Below, one piece after another: positions 18,717 to 26,161 of a DNA stretch of 40,096 nt. Both the position numbers and the translations under genes were made by a program. The DNA is taken from contig DSAS01000099.1 of NCBI GenBank assembly GCA_011046365.1, forward strand, positions 1 to 40,096, given 5' to 3'. The stretch is from Fidelibacterota bacterium (GTDB taxonomy: Bacteria > Fidelibacterota > UBA2242). Numbering within the stretch: position 1 is the first letter of the stretch; every line of letters begins with the position of its first letter. Below the pieces are notes generated by a model. It was given only the letters and a program-made list of their open reading frames with translations. It made no database searches and was not told the DNA's origin.

Positions 18717-19936
18717 TGAATTTCGATGAGGGCTTCAAACTCGCCTGGCAGACGGTTAAAGCCAATAAAATGCGGACTTTTCTGACCACGCTGGGTATTG
18801 TCATCGGAGTGATGTCCGTTATTGGAATGATGTCAATCATCAACGCCCTGGAACAGCATATGACCAATGCTTTTTCCAGTATCGGCGGTGATATTTTCTG
18901 GATTCAAAAATACCCGGCTGTCCAGATGGGACGTCTGCCCAAGGAAATCCGGATGCGCAAGGACCTGAAGTTCAAAGATGTCGAAGCCATCCGTAAGCGG
19001 GCGACATATGTCCAGGCGGTATCAGCGGAGATCATGGTCTGGGGCAAACAGATCAAATACCGGGACAATGTTACCAATCCAAATATTCTGGTTTACGGCG
19101 GTGATGAATACTGGGCGGAGGTCAACGGACGCTTTATTTCGGAAGGGCGTTTTTTCACCCGCGATGAAATCCACCGGAAAGAACAGGTGATTTTGCTTGG
19201 CAGCGATGTCACTGAAAAATTGTTCCCCTTCACTTATCCCGTCGGTGAATATGTCAAAATCGAAGGGACCCGCTTTAAGGTTATCGGTTTGATCGAACCC
19301 CGGGGAGCACTGCTAGGCAGCAGCCAGGATAATCTGGTGGTAATCCCGTTTGATACCTTTACCAAATTGTACGGCGAACAACGCTCTATCGGTATCGGTG
19401 TCAAGGTGCTGCCCAAACAGCTGGTTCGGGGCATGGATGAGGTAACCGGGATTCTGCGAATTTCCCGTAAAGTACCACCCGGCGCGCCCAACGATTTCGA
19501 AATCGTCACCCAGGACTCGATTATGAGCACGCTGAAAAACCTGACCGGCTTCGTCTTTATTGCCGCAGTGGTAATCTGCGGTATTGCCCTTTTGGTCGGC
19601 GGGATCGGCATCATGAACATCATGCTCGTCGCGGTAACTGAGCGAACCCGGGAAATCGGAATCCGCAAGGCGATCGGCGCTAAAAAACGGCATATCCTGA
19701 ATCAGTTTCTCACTGAATCGGTGGGCATCTGCCTGTTCGGCGGATTGATCGGGGTTATCCTGGGTGTTCTAATCGGCATTATCATTGCCGCCGCCCTGAA
19801 GCTGCCGCCCGTCATTCCGTTATGGTCGGTTATTCTGGGAGTCTGCTTTTCGATGATGATCGGACTGCTGTTCGGCGTCTATCCCGCCATGAAAGCTGCC
19901 CGGCTAAATCCCATCGAAGCCTTACGCTGGGAGTAA
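18716..19936 (+). CDS. FtsX/MacB-type ABC permease, second copy
   Basis: A 406-residue paralogue of the preceding permease with the same layout: an N-terminal helix with MRTFLTTLGIVIGVMSVIGM, a periplasmic domain, and three C-terminal helices containing IMNIMLVAVTERTREIGIRKAIGA. Shared periplasmic blocks (EGRFFTRDEI here, [10 protein letters not shown] in the first copy; RGALLGSSQD and [10 protein letters not shown]) show they arose by duplication. I place the start at ATG 18716, overlapping the previous TAA by one base; the in-frame TTG/GTG-like upstream positions lie inside the previous gene. This is the last gene of the exporter operon. Confidence 0.93.
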   Translation: MNFDEGFKLAWQTVKANKMRTFLTTLGIVIGVMSVIGMMSIINALEQHMTNAFSSIGGDIFWIQKYPAVQMGRLPKEIRMRKDLKFKDVEAIRKRATYVQAVSAEIMVWGKQIKYRDNVTNPNILVYGGDEYWAEVNGRFISEGRFFTRDEIHRKEQVILLGSDVTEKLFPFTYPVGEYVKIEGTRFKVIGLIEPRGALLGSSQDNLVVIPFDTFTKLYGEQRSIGIGVKVLPKQLVRGMDEVTGILRISRKVPPGAPNDFEIVTQDSIMSTLKNLTGFVFIAAVVICGIALLVGGIGIMNIMLVAVTERTREIGIRKAIGAKKRHILNQFLTESVGICLFGGLIGVILGVLIGIIIAAALKLPPVIPLWSVILGVCFSMMIGLLFGVYPAMKAARLNPIEALRWE

Positions 19937-19994
19937 AACCTTCCGGTTCAGCTGGCAACATTACACACAATCAAAACCGATTTGTGGCGATTCA

Positions 19995-20021
19995 GCTACA
20001 TAAACATAGCCCAAAAGCGAC
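19995..20021 (+). repeat. Upstream element, copy 1 (before the intact receiver gene)
   Basis: The 16 bases GCTACATAAACATAGC match GCTACATAAAAATCGC at 20518-20533 in 14 positions. Six bases further on, both copies carry GCGAC at the same offset (20017-20021 here). This copy lies 77 bases ahead of the receiver ATG. It may be a regulator site or the remnant of a duplication that included the upstream region. Confidence 0.45.
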
Positions 20022-20059
20022 GCTATTTTTATAAACCGTCTTACAAGTACTTATAAATT

Positions 20060-20086
20060 TTGACCTTAAAATTTTTTACATAAAAT
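20060..20086 (+). promoter_or_regulatory. Weak promoter candidate for the first receiver gene
   Basis: TTGACC (20060-20065) and TAAAAT (20081-20086) are separated by 15 bases, shorter than the usual 17, and end only 12 bases before the ATG at 20099. The 162-base AT-rich gap after the exporter operon would suit a separate promoter, but this pair is marginal. Confidence 0.25.
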
Positions 20087-20098
20087 CAATCGGCTAGA

Positions 20099-20482
20099 AT
20101 GAAAATATTTATCGCAGACGATTCCGGGTTATTAAGGCAACGAATCAAACGGTTCATCTCCCGGTTGCCGGATGTCCGGGTCTGCGGTGAAGCCGGTCGG
20201 ATCAGTGAAGCTGTCAATCTTATTCGGCAACTTGCCCCCGAGGTCATTATCCTGGATATTCAGTTTCCCGATGGACTGGGCTTTGAGATATACGACCGGG
20301 TCATTTCGGAATGCTATCAACCGGTCACCATTATTCTGACGAATTACCCAACCAAACAATATCAGCGGATGTGCCGGGACCGCAACATTCCCTACTTTTT
20401 TGACAAAACCACTGATTTTGAGAAGATTAACCAAGTCATATTGACCCTGGCGGCGAAAGATCAACAGGCTCAAGAAATTTAA
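20099..20482 (+). CDS. Single-domain response regulator (receiver only), intact
   Basis: A 127-residue receiver domain with no output domain. The phosphorylation site is complete: acidic pair Asp7/Asp8 (IADDS), phospho-acceptor Asp53 (ILDIQFPDG), the conserved hydroxyl residue Thr81 (ILTNY), and Lys103 (FFDKTTDF). Such proteins act through protein contacts or in phosphorelays. The partner kinase is not adjacent. The stand-alone receiver is followed 208 bases later by a related but degenerate receiver. 'FDKTTDFEKI' in place of the usual 'KP' pair after the Lys marks a distinct subgroup. Confidence 0.9.
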   Translation: MKIFIADDSGLLRQRIKRFISRLPDVRVCGEAGRISEAVNLIRQLAPEVIILDIQFPDGLGFEIYDRVISECYQPVTIILTNYPTKQYQRMCRDRNIPYFFDKTTDFEKINQVILTLAAKDQQAQEI

Positions 20483-20517
20483 TCCAGAGCACCATTTTAC
20501 ATCGGAATAGAGCAATC

Positions 20518-20544
20518 GCTACATAAAAATCGCTGGTTTGCGAC
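20518..20544 (+). repeat. Upstream element, copy 2 (before the degenerate receiver gene)
   Basis: GCTACATAAAAATCGC (20518-20533) with GCGAC at 20540-20544, the same spacing as copy 1 at 19995-20021. This copy ends 146 bases ahead of the second receiver's ATG. The sequence between the two conserved parts differs, so the spacing is better conserved than the filler. Confidence 0.45.
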
Positions 20545-20690
20545 AGAAATTTCCTACTCATAGGGATACAGACAGACGAAGGGTTCCCATTACCTTTTGG
20601 TGTATCAACAGTGAGACCCGCACGATGTATGTTATGCAGAAGGAAACCGAAATTAAGACCCGAAATGCTCTTTCAAACAAGGAAAAATCC

Positions 20691-21065
20691 ATGAAAATCC
20701 TCATCATTGACGACTCGGAAATCATTTACAACCGGTTGTATAAACTGACTGATCGAATTAATGATAAGCAACGTGACAAAATCTCCGTCATCACCAATTT
20801 CGAAAATCTGCTGATGGACATCTATCAGACGACTCCTGATGTAATCATTATCAACACCTATTCATTGCGCGGGACTTTATTCGAAACAATTCGGGCGATC
20901 AAGACCATCCGCCCGCAGATAAAAATTATTTCACTGACCGAATTCAGTGATAAAACCTTTGAAAACCTTTTAAAGGATGCCGGTTCAGACTATTTCATTG
21001 ATATTGCATCGGGAATAGACCGGGTTTCGGAACTGATCGGCAGCTTTAAGAGCCAGTCAGACTAA
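20691..21065 (+). CDS. Degenerate (pseudo-) receiver protein
   Basis: A 124-residue receiver-fold protein related to the preceding one. It keeps the acidic pair Asp7/Asp8 (IIDDS) and Thr83, but the phospho-acceptor position is Asn55 (VIIINTYSLRG) and the conserved Lys is replaced by Ile105 (YFIDIASG). It therefore should not be phosphorylated in the usual way and may bind partners constitutively. ATG 20691 is chosen because AAGGA lies seven bases upstream and the protein begins where receivers begin (MKILIIDDSE); the frame is open to 20538 but that extension has no homology I can see. It ends three bases from the stop of the convergent CotH gene. Confidence 0.85.
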   Translation: MKILIIDDSEIIYNRLYKLTDRINDKQRDKISVITNFENLLMDIYQTTPDVIIINTYSLRGTLFETIRAIKTIRPQIKIISLTEFSDKTFENLLKDAGSDYFIDIASGIDRVSELIGSFKSQSD

Positions 21066-21068
21066 AGC

Positions 21069-23447
21069 CTACTTCAATAACATCATTTTTAAAATATCTC
21101 TGGATTGCTCCGTCCGCAGTTCGCAAAAATAAATTCCGGAAGCCAATGTCTGGACATCCCAGTTAATCTTGTGCTCACCCGGAGATTGAATCCCGTTATA
21201 GAGGATTTGAACCAGCTGACCATTGATGTTCCGAATGCTGATCCGGACGGCTGTCTTTTGCGAAAGCACATATTGAATGGCGGTGACCGCATTAAAGGGG
21301 TTGGGAAAATTGTGGAGCAATCGAAATTCCGCCACCAGCCGGTCTGCGGCGATTTCAGTTCCGGACTGATTGGAAAGACCGGGCGTCGGCGTGTTGAAAA
21401 ATTGCCAGTTGTCGGCACCGTCGGGTAATCTGCCGAAGGAGATATCCGTTTCCTGTTCGCCAAAGCTCAACGAATCAATTACCGACACACCATCATCCGC
21501 CACAATCGCGAGAAACTCGCCGCCAGCACTGAGTTTGAAATTGGTATGATAGCCGGTTTGCTCTTCATCCTCGTCGCACCAGACCAGTAAAAACTCACCC
21601 GGCTCCAGTACAGTGCTGCCGGATGGAAACTGCCACTTGGTCAGATTGTCCGGTTTATCCGTGAGGTACAGACCGCTCAGCGCCACCGCCTGTTCGCCCA
21701 GATTTACCAACTCCACCCAGTCGTCATATTCGCCCTCCTGATCGGGATTTGTATGACTGTTGCTGGCTAAAAATTCATTGATTTTAAGGGAAATATTCTG
21801 AGGTTCAGTTACCCGGATTTCGATCAAACCGGTGCGCGGAAATCTAGACAAATCCGTATCAATTCCTGCTACCCTAACCATAAAGCGACCGGAGCCACCT
21901 GTTCCCAATGGCGGAATGACACCGCTCCAGCGGTCAGCCGCCTCTAGAATTTTTGTATCAGAAACCGGCGCGGGAACCATGGGGTAACTTTCGATGACTG
22001 TCAGATGTGCCGGATGATACTGAATTTCGATTGCCGGAATGGGGGTTGGGCTGAAGGCAGCCACCGAGACATATATTGAGTCATCCGGACCTGGCTGCCG
22101 AGGTTGATATTCCAGGTCATAAATAATCGGGAATGTATTGAGATATTCCAACTGAGCCGGCAGTGATGTATTGCGGACGGAGATAAACTCCTTTAAACCG
22201 GATTTGACGTGGTCTCCGTTTGCAGGTCTTGAGGAATATGACTGATGAAAATCGGCAATCGAGAAACCGTAATCGTAGGTACGGTATAGATCGGCTTCCG
22301 CCCAGGGTATGATCATTGCTTTGAGGCTGTCAATCCGGGCTTCGTTCAGCGCCAAATCTGTCACCTGAGCGGAATAAAATTCCAGCATATGCGTGTACAG
22401 ATTGCGGTATTCCGGTATTTCCAGAATCCGCATCAATGGTCGTCCATCATCGTCATTAACCGGATAATTATAGGGATCAACGGTTGACCAATCGGTATTG
22501 AACCAATCAATTCCGAAGGTATTGTCATAATCATAGGGAATCAGATGAAATTTATCCACCGCCGGTTCGTGATACAGATAGTAATTATTTTGCAGAAAGC
22601 GGTAATCGTCCCAGCTGCCGGTCAGGATATTCATGGCGAAATATTTCAGCACCCCGGGAACTGACAAAATTTGCTCAATGGAATCCACAAAGTCAGCCTC
22701 CGGTGTGTTGTTCAGAATGTCAATCAGGCGTGCCAGCTGACTGTAATCATACTCTTCTTCGTTGGTTTTCAATTCGTAGGGGCGCTCAGCATCTTGGTAG
22801 GGGTAATAATTTTCGGGGTTTGGACCGCGGTAATTTAAACTCGCCGGATAGAGGCACTTCCAGAGATTGCCCGATGGATCGGCAAAGCGTTTATCCACAA
22901 ACTCATCATCAATATGCTCGACAGATATATACAGTCCGTAATATTCATCGTTGATATAGACCGCCGCATGTGCCGCCCGGCTGGCGATTAGACCGATATC
23001 ATTGAACCAGTCCCAGCAGATTTTGCTGCGGATAATGGACGGATCGTTATGTTCGCCATTCAGGTTCATCTTATCCAATCCGTAAAATTCCCGACCCGGT
23101 ACGAAGGTATTGAAGGAAATCTTGAACGACTTCTTCCGTGAATCCCGGGAAGTGTTGCCACGCAGACGGAAGCCGATATTTTCAACCGTTTCATCAATGT
23201 ATTTATTCTTAAAATGAAACTGCGCCAAATGCAGCGAATCGCTCTGGCGATTTTCCCAGGTGTAGATCCATTCCAGGACTGCGGGTGCGATGGTGATCCG
23301 GATTTCCGTAACTGCGGTGTCGTCGAAGACCATCCAGGAATTTTCGTCAGCGAATAACATGCTTCCTTCGATAAAAAACAGCCCCACAACCGCCAGCACG
23401 GCAACTATTTTACGCTTCGATTTCCTGAATTTTTTTCCGCTTCTCAT
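21069..23447 (-). CDS. Secreted CotH-kinase-like protein with lamin-tail domain and T9SS tail
   Basis: About 792 residues. After the signal peptide (KRKIVAVLAVVGLFFIEG, then a cut near LFA) comes a CotH-like region: RLRGNTSRDSRKKSFKISF, LNGEHNDPSIIRSK, YYGLYISVEHIDDEFV and IPYDYDNTFG, the last a likely metal-binding DxD. CotH proteins are atypical secreted protein kinases. A lamin-tail domain follows (KINEFLASNS ... DDWVELVNLG), then a sorting domain with LLHNFPNPFNAVTAIQY ending LKMMLLK. I start at ATG 23447, which gives one normal signal peptide; the in-frame ATG at 23504 would add a second hydrophobic stretch. Neither has a clear ribosome site. The nearest minus-strand gene upstream is the head-GIN pseudogene. 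Confidence 0.88.
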   Translation of the reverse strand: MRSGKKFRKSKRKIVAVLAVVGLFFIEGSMLFADENSWMVFDDTAVTEIRITIAPAVLEWIYTWENRQSDSLHLAQFHFKNKYIDETVENIGFRLRGNTSRDSRKKSFKISFNTFVPGREFYGLDKMNLNGEHNDPSIIRSKICWDWFNDIGLIASRAAHAAVYINDEYYGLYISVEHIDDEFVDKRFADPSGNLWKCLYPASLNYRGPNPENYYPYQDAERPYELKTNEEEYDYSQLARLIDILNNTPEADFVDSIEQILSVPGVLKYFAMNILTGSWDDYRFLQNNYYLYHEPAVDKFHLIPYDYDNTFGIDWFNTDWSTVDPYNYPVNDDDGRPLMRILEIPEYRNLYTHMLEFYSAQVTDLALNEARIDSLKAMIIPWAEADLYRTYDYGFSIADFHQSYSSRPANGDHVKSGLKEFISVRNTSLPAQLEYLNTFPIIYDLEYQPRQPGPDDSIYVSVAAFSPTPIPAIEIQYHPAHLTVIESYPMVPAPVSDTKILEAADRWSGVIPPLGTGGSGRFMVRVAGIDTDLSRFPRTGLIEIRVTEPQNISLKINEFLASNSHTNPDQEGEYDDWVELVNLGEQAVALSGLYLTDKPDNLTKWQFPSGSTVLEPGEFLLVWCDEDEEQTGYHTNFKLSAGGEFLAIVADDGVSVIDSLSFGEQETDISFGRLPDGADNWQFFNTPTPGLSNQSGTEIAADRLVAEFRLLHNFPNPFNAVTAIQYVLSQKTAVRISIRNINGQLVQILYNGIQSPGEHKINWDVQTLASGIYFCELRTEQSRDILKMMLLK

Positions 23448-23619
23448 TAATAATAAGATAAGCAAATTGTGCGTCAGATACATGATAAAACGGATACGCA
23501 TCATTGAATCTGAAAAACCTTAATTTAAAACTGAGTGTAGGGAATGTAAGGTGGATTTAAAATTGACCTTTGTCCGCTGCGATCGGCTTGAATGCCGCAT
23601 AGATCCCGGACAATAACAA

Positions 23620-23645
23620 AAAAGCCCCGACGAATCGGGGCTTTT
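23620..23645 (-). terminator. Intrinsic terminator after the head-GIN pseudogene
   Basis: AAAAGCCCCGA (23620-23630) pairs perfectly with TCGGGGCTTTT (23635-23645) around a four-base loop. Read on the minus strand the stem is followed by a run of T (23618-23623) and TTATTG. It lies 18 bases past the pseudogene's stop, which is where its transcript should end. Confidence 0.85.
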
Positions 23646-23662
23646 CCAGCAGGAATGTCAAG

Positions 23663-24393
23663 TTATAACCGGCTGACTCTCGAGAATCCGCTGGATTCAA
23701 CCGTGCTGATCTCACCCTCTCCGCAATACTTAACCTTGGAAGAACCGCTGGCGCGGACATCCATTTCACCGTCAATATTGATCACACAATTACTGGCGCC
23801 GCTCAGATACAGATTGGCATAATTGCTACAGAAATCACCCATCCTGACGTTGCTGGCACCGCTGGCATGAATAAGCAGGTTTTCACCCCGTCCTTTCAAG
23901 GTGACATTGCTGGCGCCCGACAGATTCAAATCGAGATTACCGGTCTCAATCAGACCTTTCACCCGACTGGCACCCGATAGGTTGAGTACCAAGTCGTGTT
24001 TGAAACTAAATCCCTCTAATACCGCCGATGATGCACCACTCAAGCTAAGCTCCCCAATGTCCGGCATGGTGATCTCCGCTTCCAGTGGACCATTTCAGCA
24101 GGAGCGGTGGTTTTTCAAACCGATATGCAGGGTGCGCCCACGTTTTTCAACGACGATATAATCCCGGAGGTCCTCATCCACCTGCAGGGTCACATTGTAC
24201 ACTTACCCTGAAGAATGCGGGCTTTGAAGGCACTTGAAATTTCGACCTTGTCAAAATCCTGAAAATCTTTCTGAATCGTCACCGTTTTACCGGCTCCCCA
24301 GATGGATTTTGCCGATAATATCACCGGGCTGATAATGAGCAGAAGCAGTATGATCCAGCCGGTCAATTGAATTAAAAAATCTTTGTGTTTCAT
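23663..24393 (-). pseudogene. Broken head-GIN (DUF2807) exported protein gene
   Basis: The gene starts well: ATG 24393 with AAGGAG eight bases upstream, a signal peptide (about 1-28), and DFDKVEISSAFKARILQG, the usual head-GIN opening. The frame then hits TGA right after the codons for KCTM. Shifting frame near 24198-24206 restores YNVTLQVDEDLRDYIVVEKR and GRTLHIGLKNH, but a second stop, TGA at 24095-24097, follows HRSC. The same frame then continues into the LSGAS-rich beta-helix (at least four LSGASxx or ASGASN turns) down to 23663. So one frameshift (probably one base lost) and one nonsense change (perhaps TGG to TGA) disable it. Two sequencing errors are possible but less likely. Head-GIN proteins are putative periplasmic adhesins. 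Confidence 0.85.
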
Positions 24394-24523
24394 GGCTATG
24401 TCTCCTTCTTCCCAATTTTTTAAAGCAGTTAGCCGTAAGACATATCCAACCATTAAAAAGTTGTCTGGAAATAATGAAAATATGTTTTTGGGAGTTGAAA
24501 TTACAGGAGGTAGAGATAATGGC

Positions 24524-26032
24524 TTACAAACGATCCGCGGCGGAGAGGTACTGAGTTTTGGAATTCAACCGGTTGAAGTCATGAATCAGCCGGTATACTG
24601 CCGGAATCTCCTGTTGCAAACGCTGGACGGTTTGCCCGCCAATACTCGCCCGCGAGAAAGGAACCCGCCGGACATACTCCTGAATCTCGCCGGCGCGGCG
24701 GTGGTATTTATATTCATAGGTGAAATTGCCCGCCGCATCCAGCCGAACCGCCGGATTGGCTCGGTTCGGAATACTGATATAAAACTCACTACGGGTAAGA
24801 TCGGCATTATTTGTCAACCGCCGGTAAAGCAAAAATTCATACAGTTCTCGGGCAGTATTTTCAGCCGGGTCCACCAGGACAATTGTATCTGCCAGACAGG
24901 CTTGATAAACCGGCTGCCCGTTTTCCTGATAATGATACAGCCGCTGCAGTTGCTCCCGGAGCTGTGCGCTGTAGAAGGGGTAATGTGTACACCCCAGAAT
25001 AATGACCTTGAGGGGTGCTGGCTGCGAAGCGTCCCGGACCTGTTCCAGCAAAGATACAATATGATATCTAATGTAGTTCTCCACAGAATTCAGCTGAATC
25101 GTGTCCGGATTTTCCCGGCTGCCTGAGTACAATATCCGGTTTTCAGTCCAATCGAAATCATAGCGGGGTAATTTGGTACTCTCGATCACCGCTGCAGAAT
25201 GCTGAAGCGCCGGACCACGGTATTGTCCATACGGATCTGTCGCATCGGGGCGTATGTATTCGGTTGATCCGTCAATTGCCCCTGCGAGTCCGATGCCGGC
25301 TTGCTGAAACACCGCAACACTTCCGCTGAATTTATGTTTCTTAATATAGCGTTCGATTGCCTGTTTATATCCTCCCGATGCAACGGTCTCGGCGGTCGCC
25401 ATGACACCGATGCTGCAATTTTCACTCTTTTGAATATGCTGGAATGCGCCCCGCACCCCGGCACCGATGACACCGATAACATGGATATCCAATCCGGCTT
25501 TTTCCAGAAAAGACTCAATCGCGTCCTTTCCCACCGCGGTGGCTGTATTACAGGCGATCACGATCGATTTTACCGGCATTTTATCCGTCTCGAAGGTCAC
25601 CGCTTCCGCCGAGCGGTAATATTTACCCCCCAGTAAAAACTGAACATCCTTGATGATGTGTTCCTGCAGCAATTCCGGATTGTTTTCCGCGGCGTAATTC
25701 CCATAAGGCATATTCGCCTGATCACCCAGATAGATAAACCATTCTTTCTGAAAATCGGGAACGCCGTCTCCGCCGGAAATCACCTCCCCGGTCCGGTTGT
25801 CAAACCCATCAAACCGGATAATTGCATCCAATACGGTCAATCCGCCCGTTCCGGAATCAAATATGCCCACTGGCAGCGCCGGATCAGATTGCGGGTATTG
25901 ACGAACATCCAGATAGAAAAAACTGGTCTCATCGTTTAAAATCGAATCAACGATAACGTAATTATCCGAAGAGCCACAAGATTGAAAGACGCTTAAGCCA
26001 GCTAGCCAGATGATAATCTTCCACCTAAACAT
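24524..26032 (-). CDS. Exported lipoprotein related to glutamate racemase
   Basis: The 502-residue protein carries the full glutamate racemase (MurI) signature: PVGIFDSGTGGLTVL with the conserved Asp59, FIYLGDQANMPYGNY, the first catalytic Cys in IVIACNTATA (Cys161), GVIGAGVRGA, and the second catalytic Cys in IILGCTHYPF (Cys348). MurI is normally a cytoplasmic protein of about 265 residues that makes D-glutamate for the cell wall. Here a lipoprotein-type signal (hydrophobic core, then VFQSC, Cys19) precedes it, with insertions after the first motif and before the second Cys, and about 80 extra C-terminal residues. ATG 26032 gives the best signal; ATG 26062 adds ten residues. The lipobox has Phe at -3, which is unusual. 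Substrate and product outside the cytoplasm are unknown. Confidence 0.85.
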   Translation of the reverse strand: MFRWKIIIWLAGLSVFQSCGSSDNYVIVDSILNDETSFFYLDVRQYPQSDPALPVGIFDSGTGGLTVLDAIIRFDGFDNRTGEVISGGDGVPDFQKEWFIYLGDQANMPYGNYAAENNPELLQEHIIKDVQFLLGGKYYRSAEAVTFETDKMPVKSIVIACNTATAVGKDAIESFLEKAGLDIHVIGVIGAGVRGAFQHIQKSENCSIGVMATAETVASGGYKQAIERYIKKHKFSGSVAVFQQAGIGLAGAIDGSTEYIRPDATDPYGQYRGPALQHSAAVIESTKLPRYDFDWTENRILYSGSRENPDTIQLNSVENYIRYHIVSLLEQVRDASQPAPLKVIILGCTHYPFYSAQLREQLQRLYHYQENGQPVYQACLADTIVLVDPAENTARELYEFLLYRRLTNNADLTRSEFYISIPNRANPAVRLDAAGNFTYEYKYHRRAGEIQEYVRRVPFSRASIGGQTVQRLQQEIPAVYRLIHDFNRLNSKTQYLSAADRL

Positions 26033-26097
26033 AATCTTTCTGTGAGTAAAAAACCGATACATAGTGAAAAAATACAGTAAAAGAGAGAAATTTGAAA

Positions 26098-26113
26098 GGC
26101 TTTATAAAAAGCC
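26098..26113 (-). terminator. Weak intrinsic terminator after the metallophosphoesterase-propeller gene
   Basis: GGCTTT (26098-26103) pairs with AAAGCC (26108-26113) around ATAA. On the minus strand the hairpin is followed by TTTCAAATTTCTCTC. It lies 48 bases past the stop at 26162. The stem is only six pairs, so termination may be partial. Confidence 0.4.
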
Positions 26114-26161
26114 AATTGAGGATTGTTTAGAATAGATAATCTGTGAAAATATTTGACTTAC

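Noticed and set aside
20538-20690. N-terminal extension of the degenerate receiver
   Set aside because: The extra 51 residues are basic and unlike any receiver; ATG 20691 has a good ribosome site and matches the start of the paralogue.
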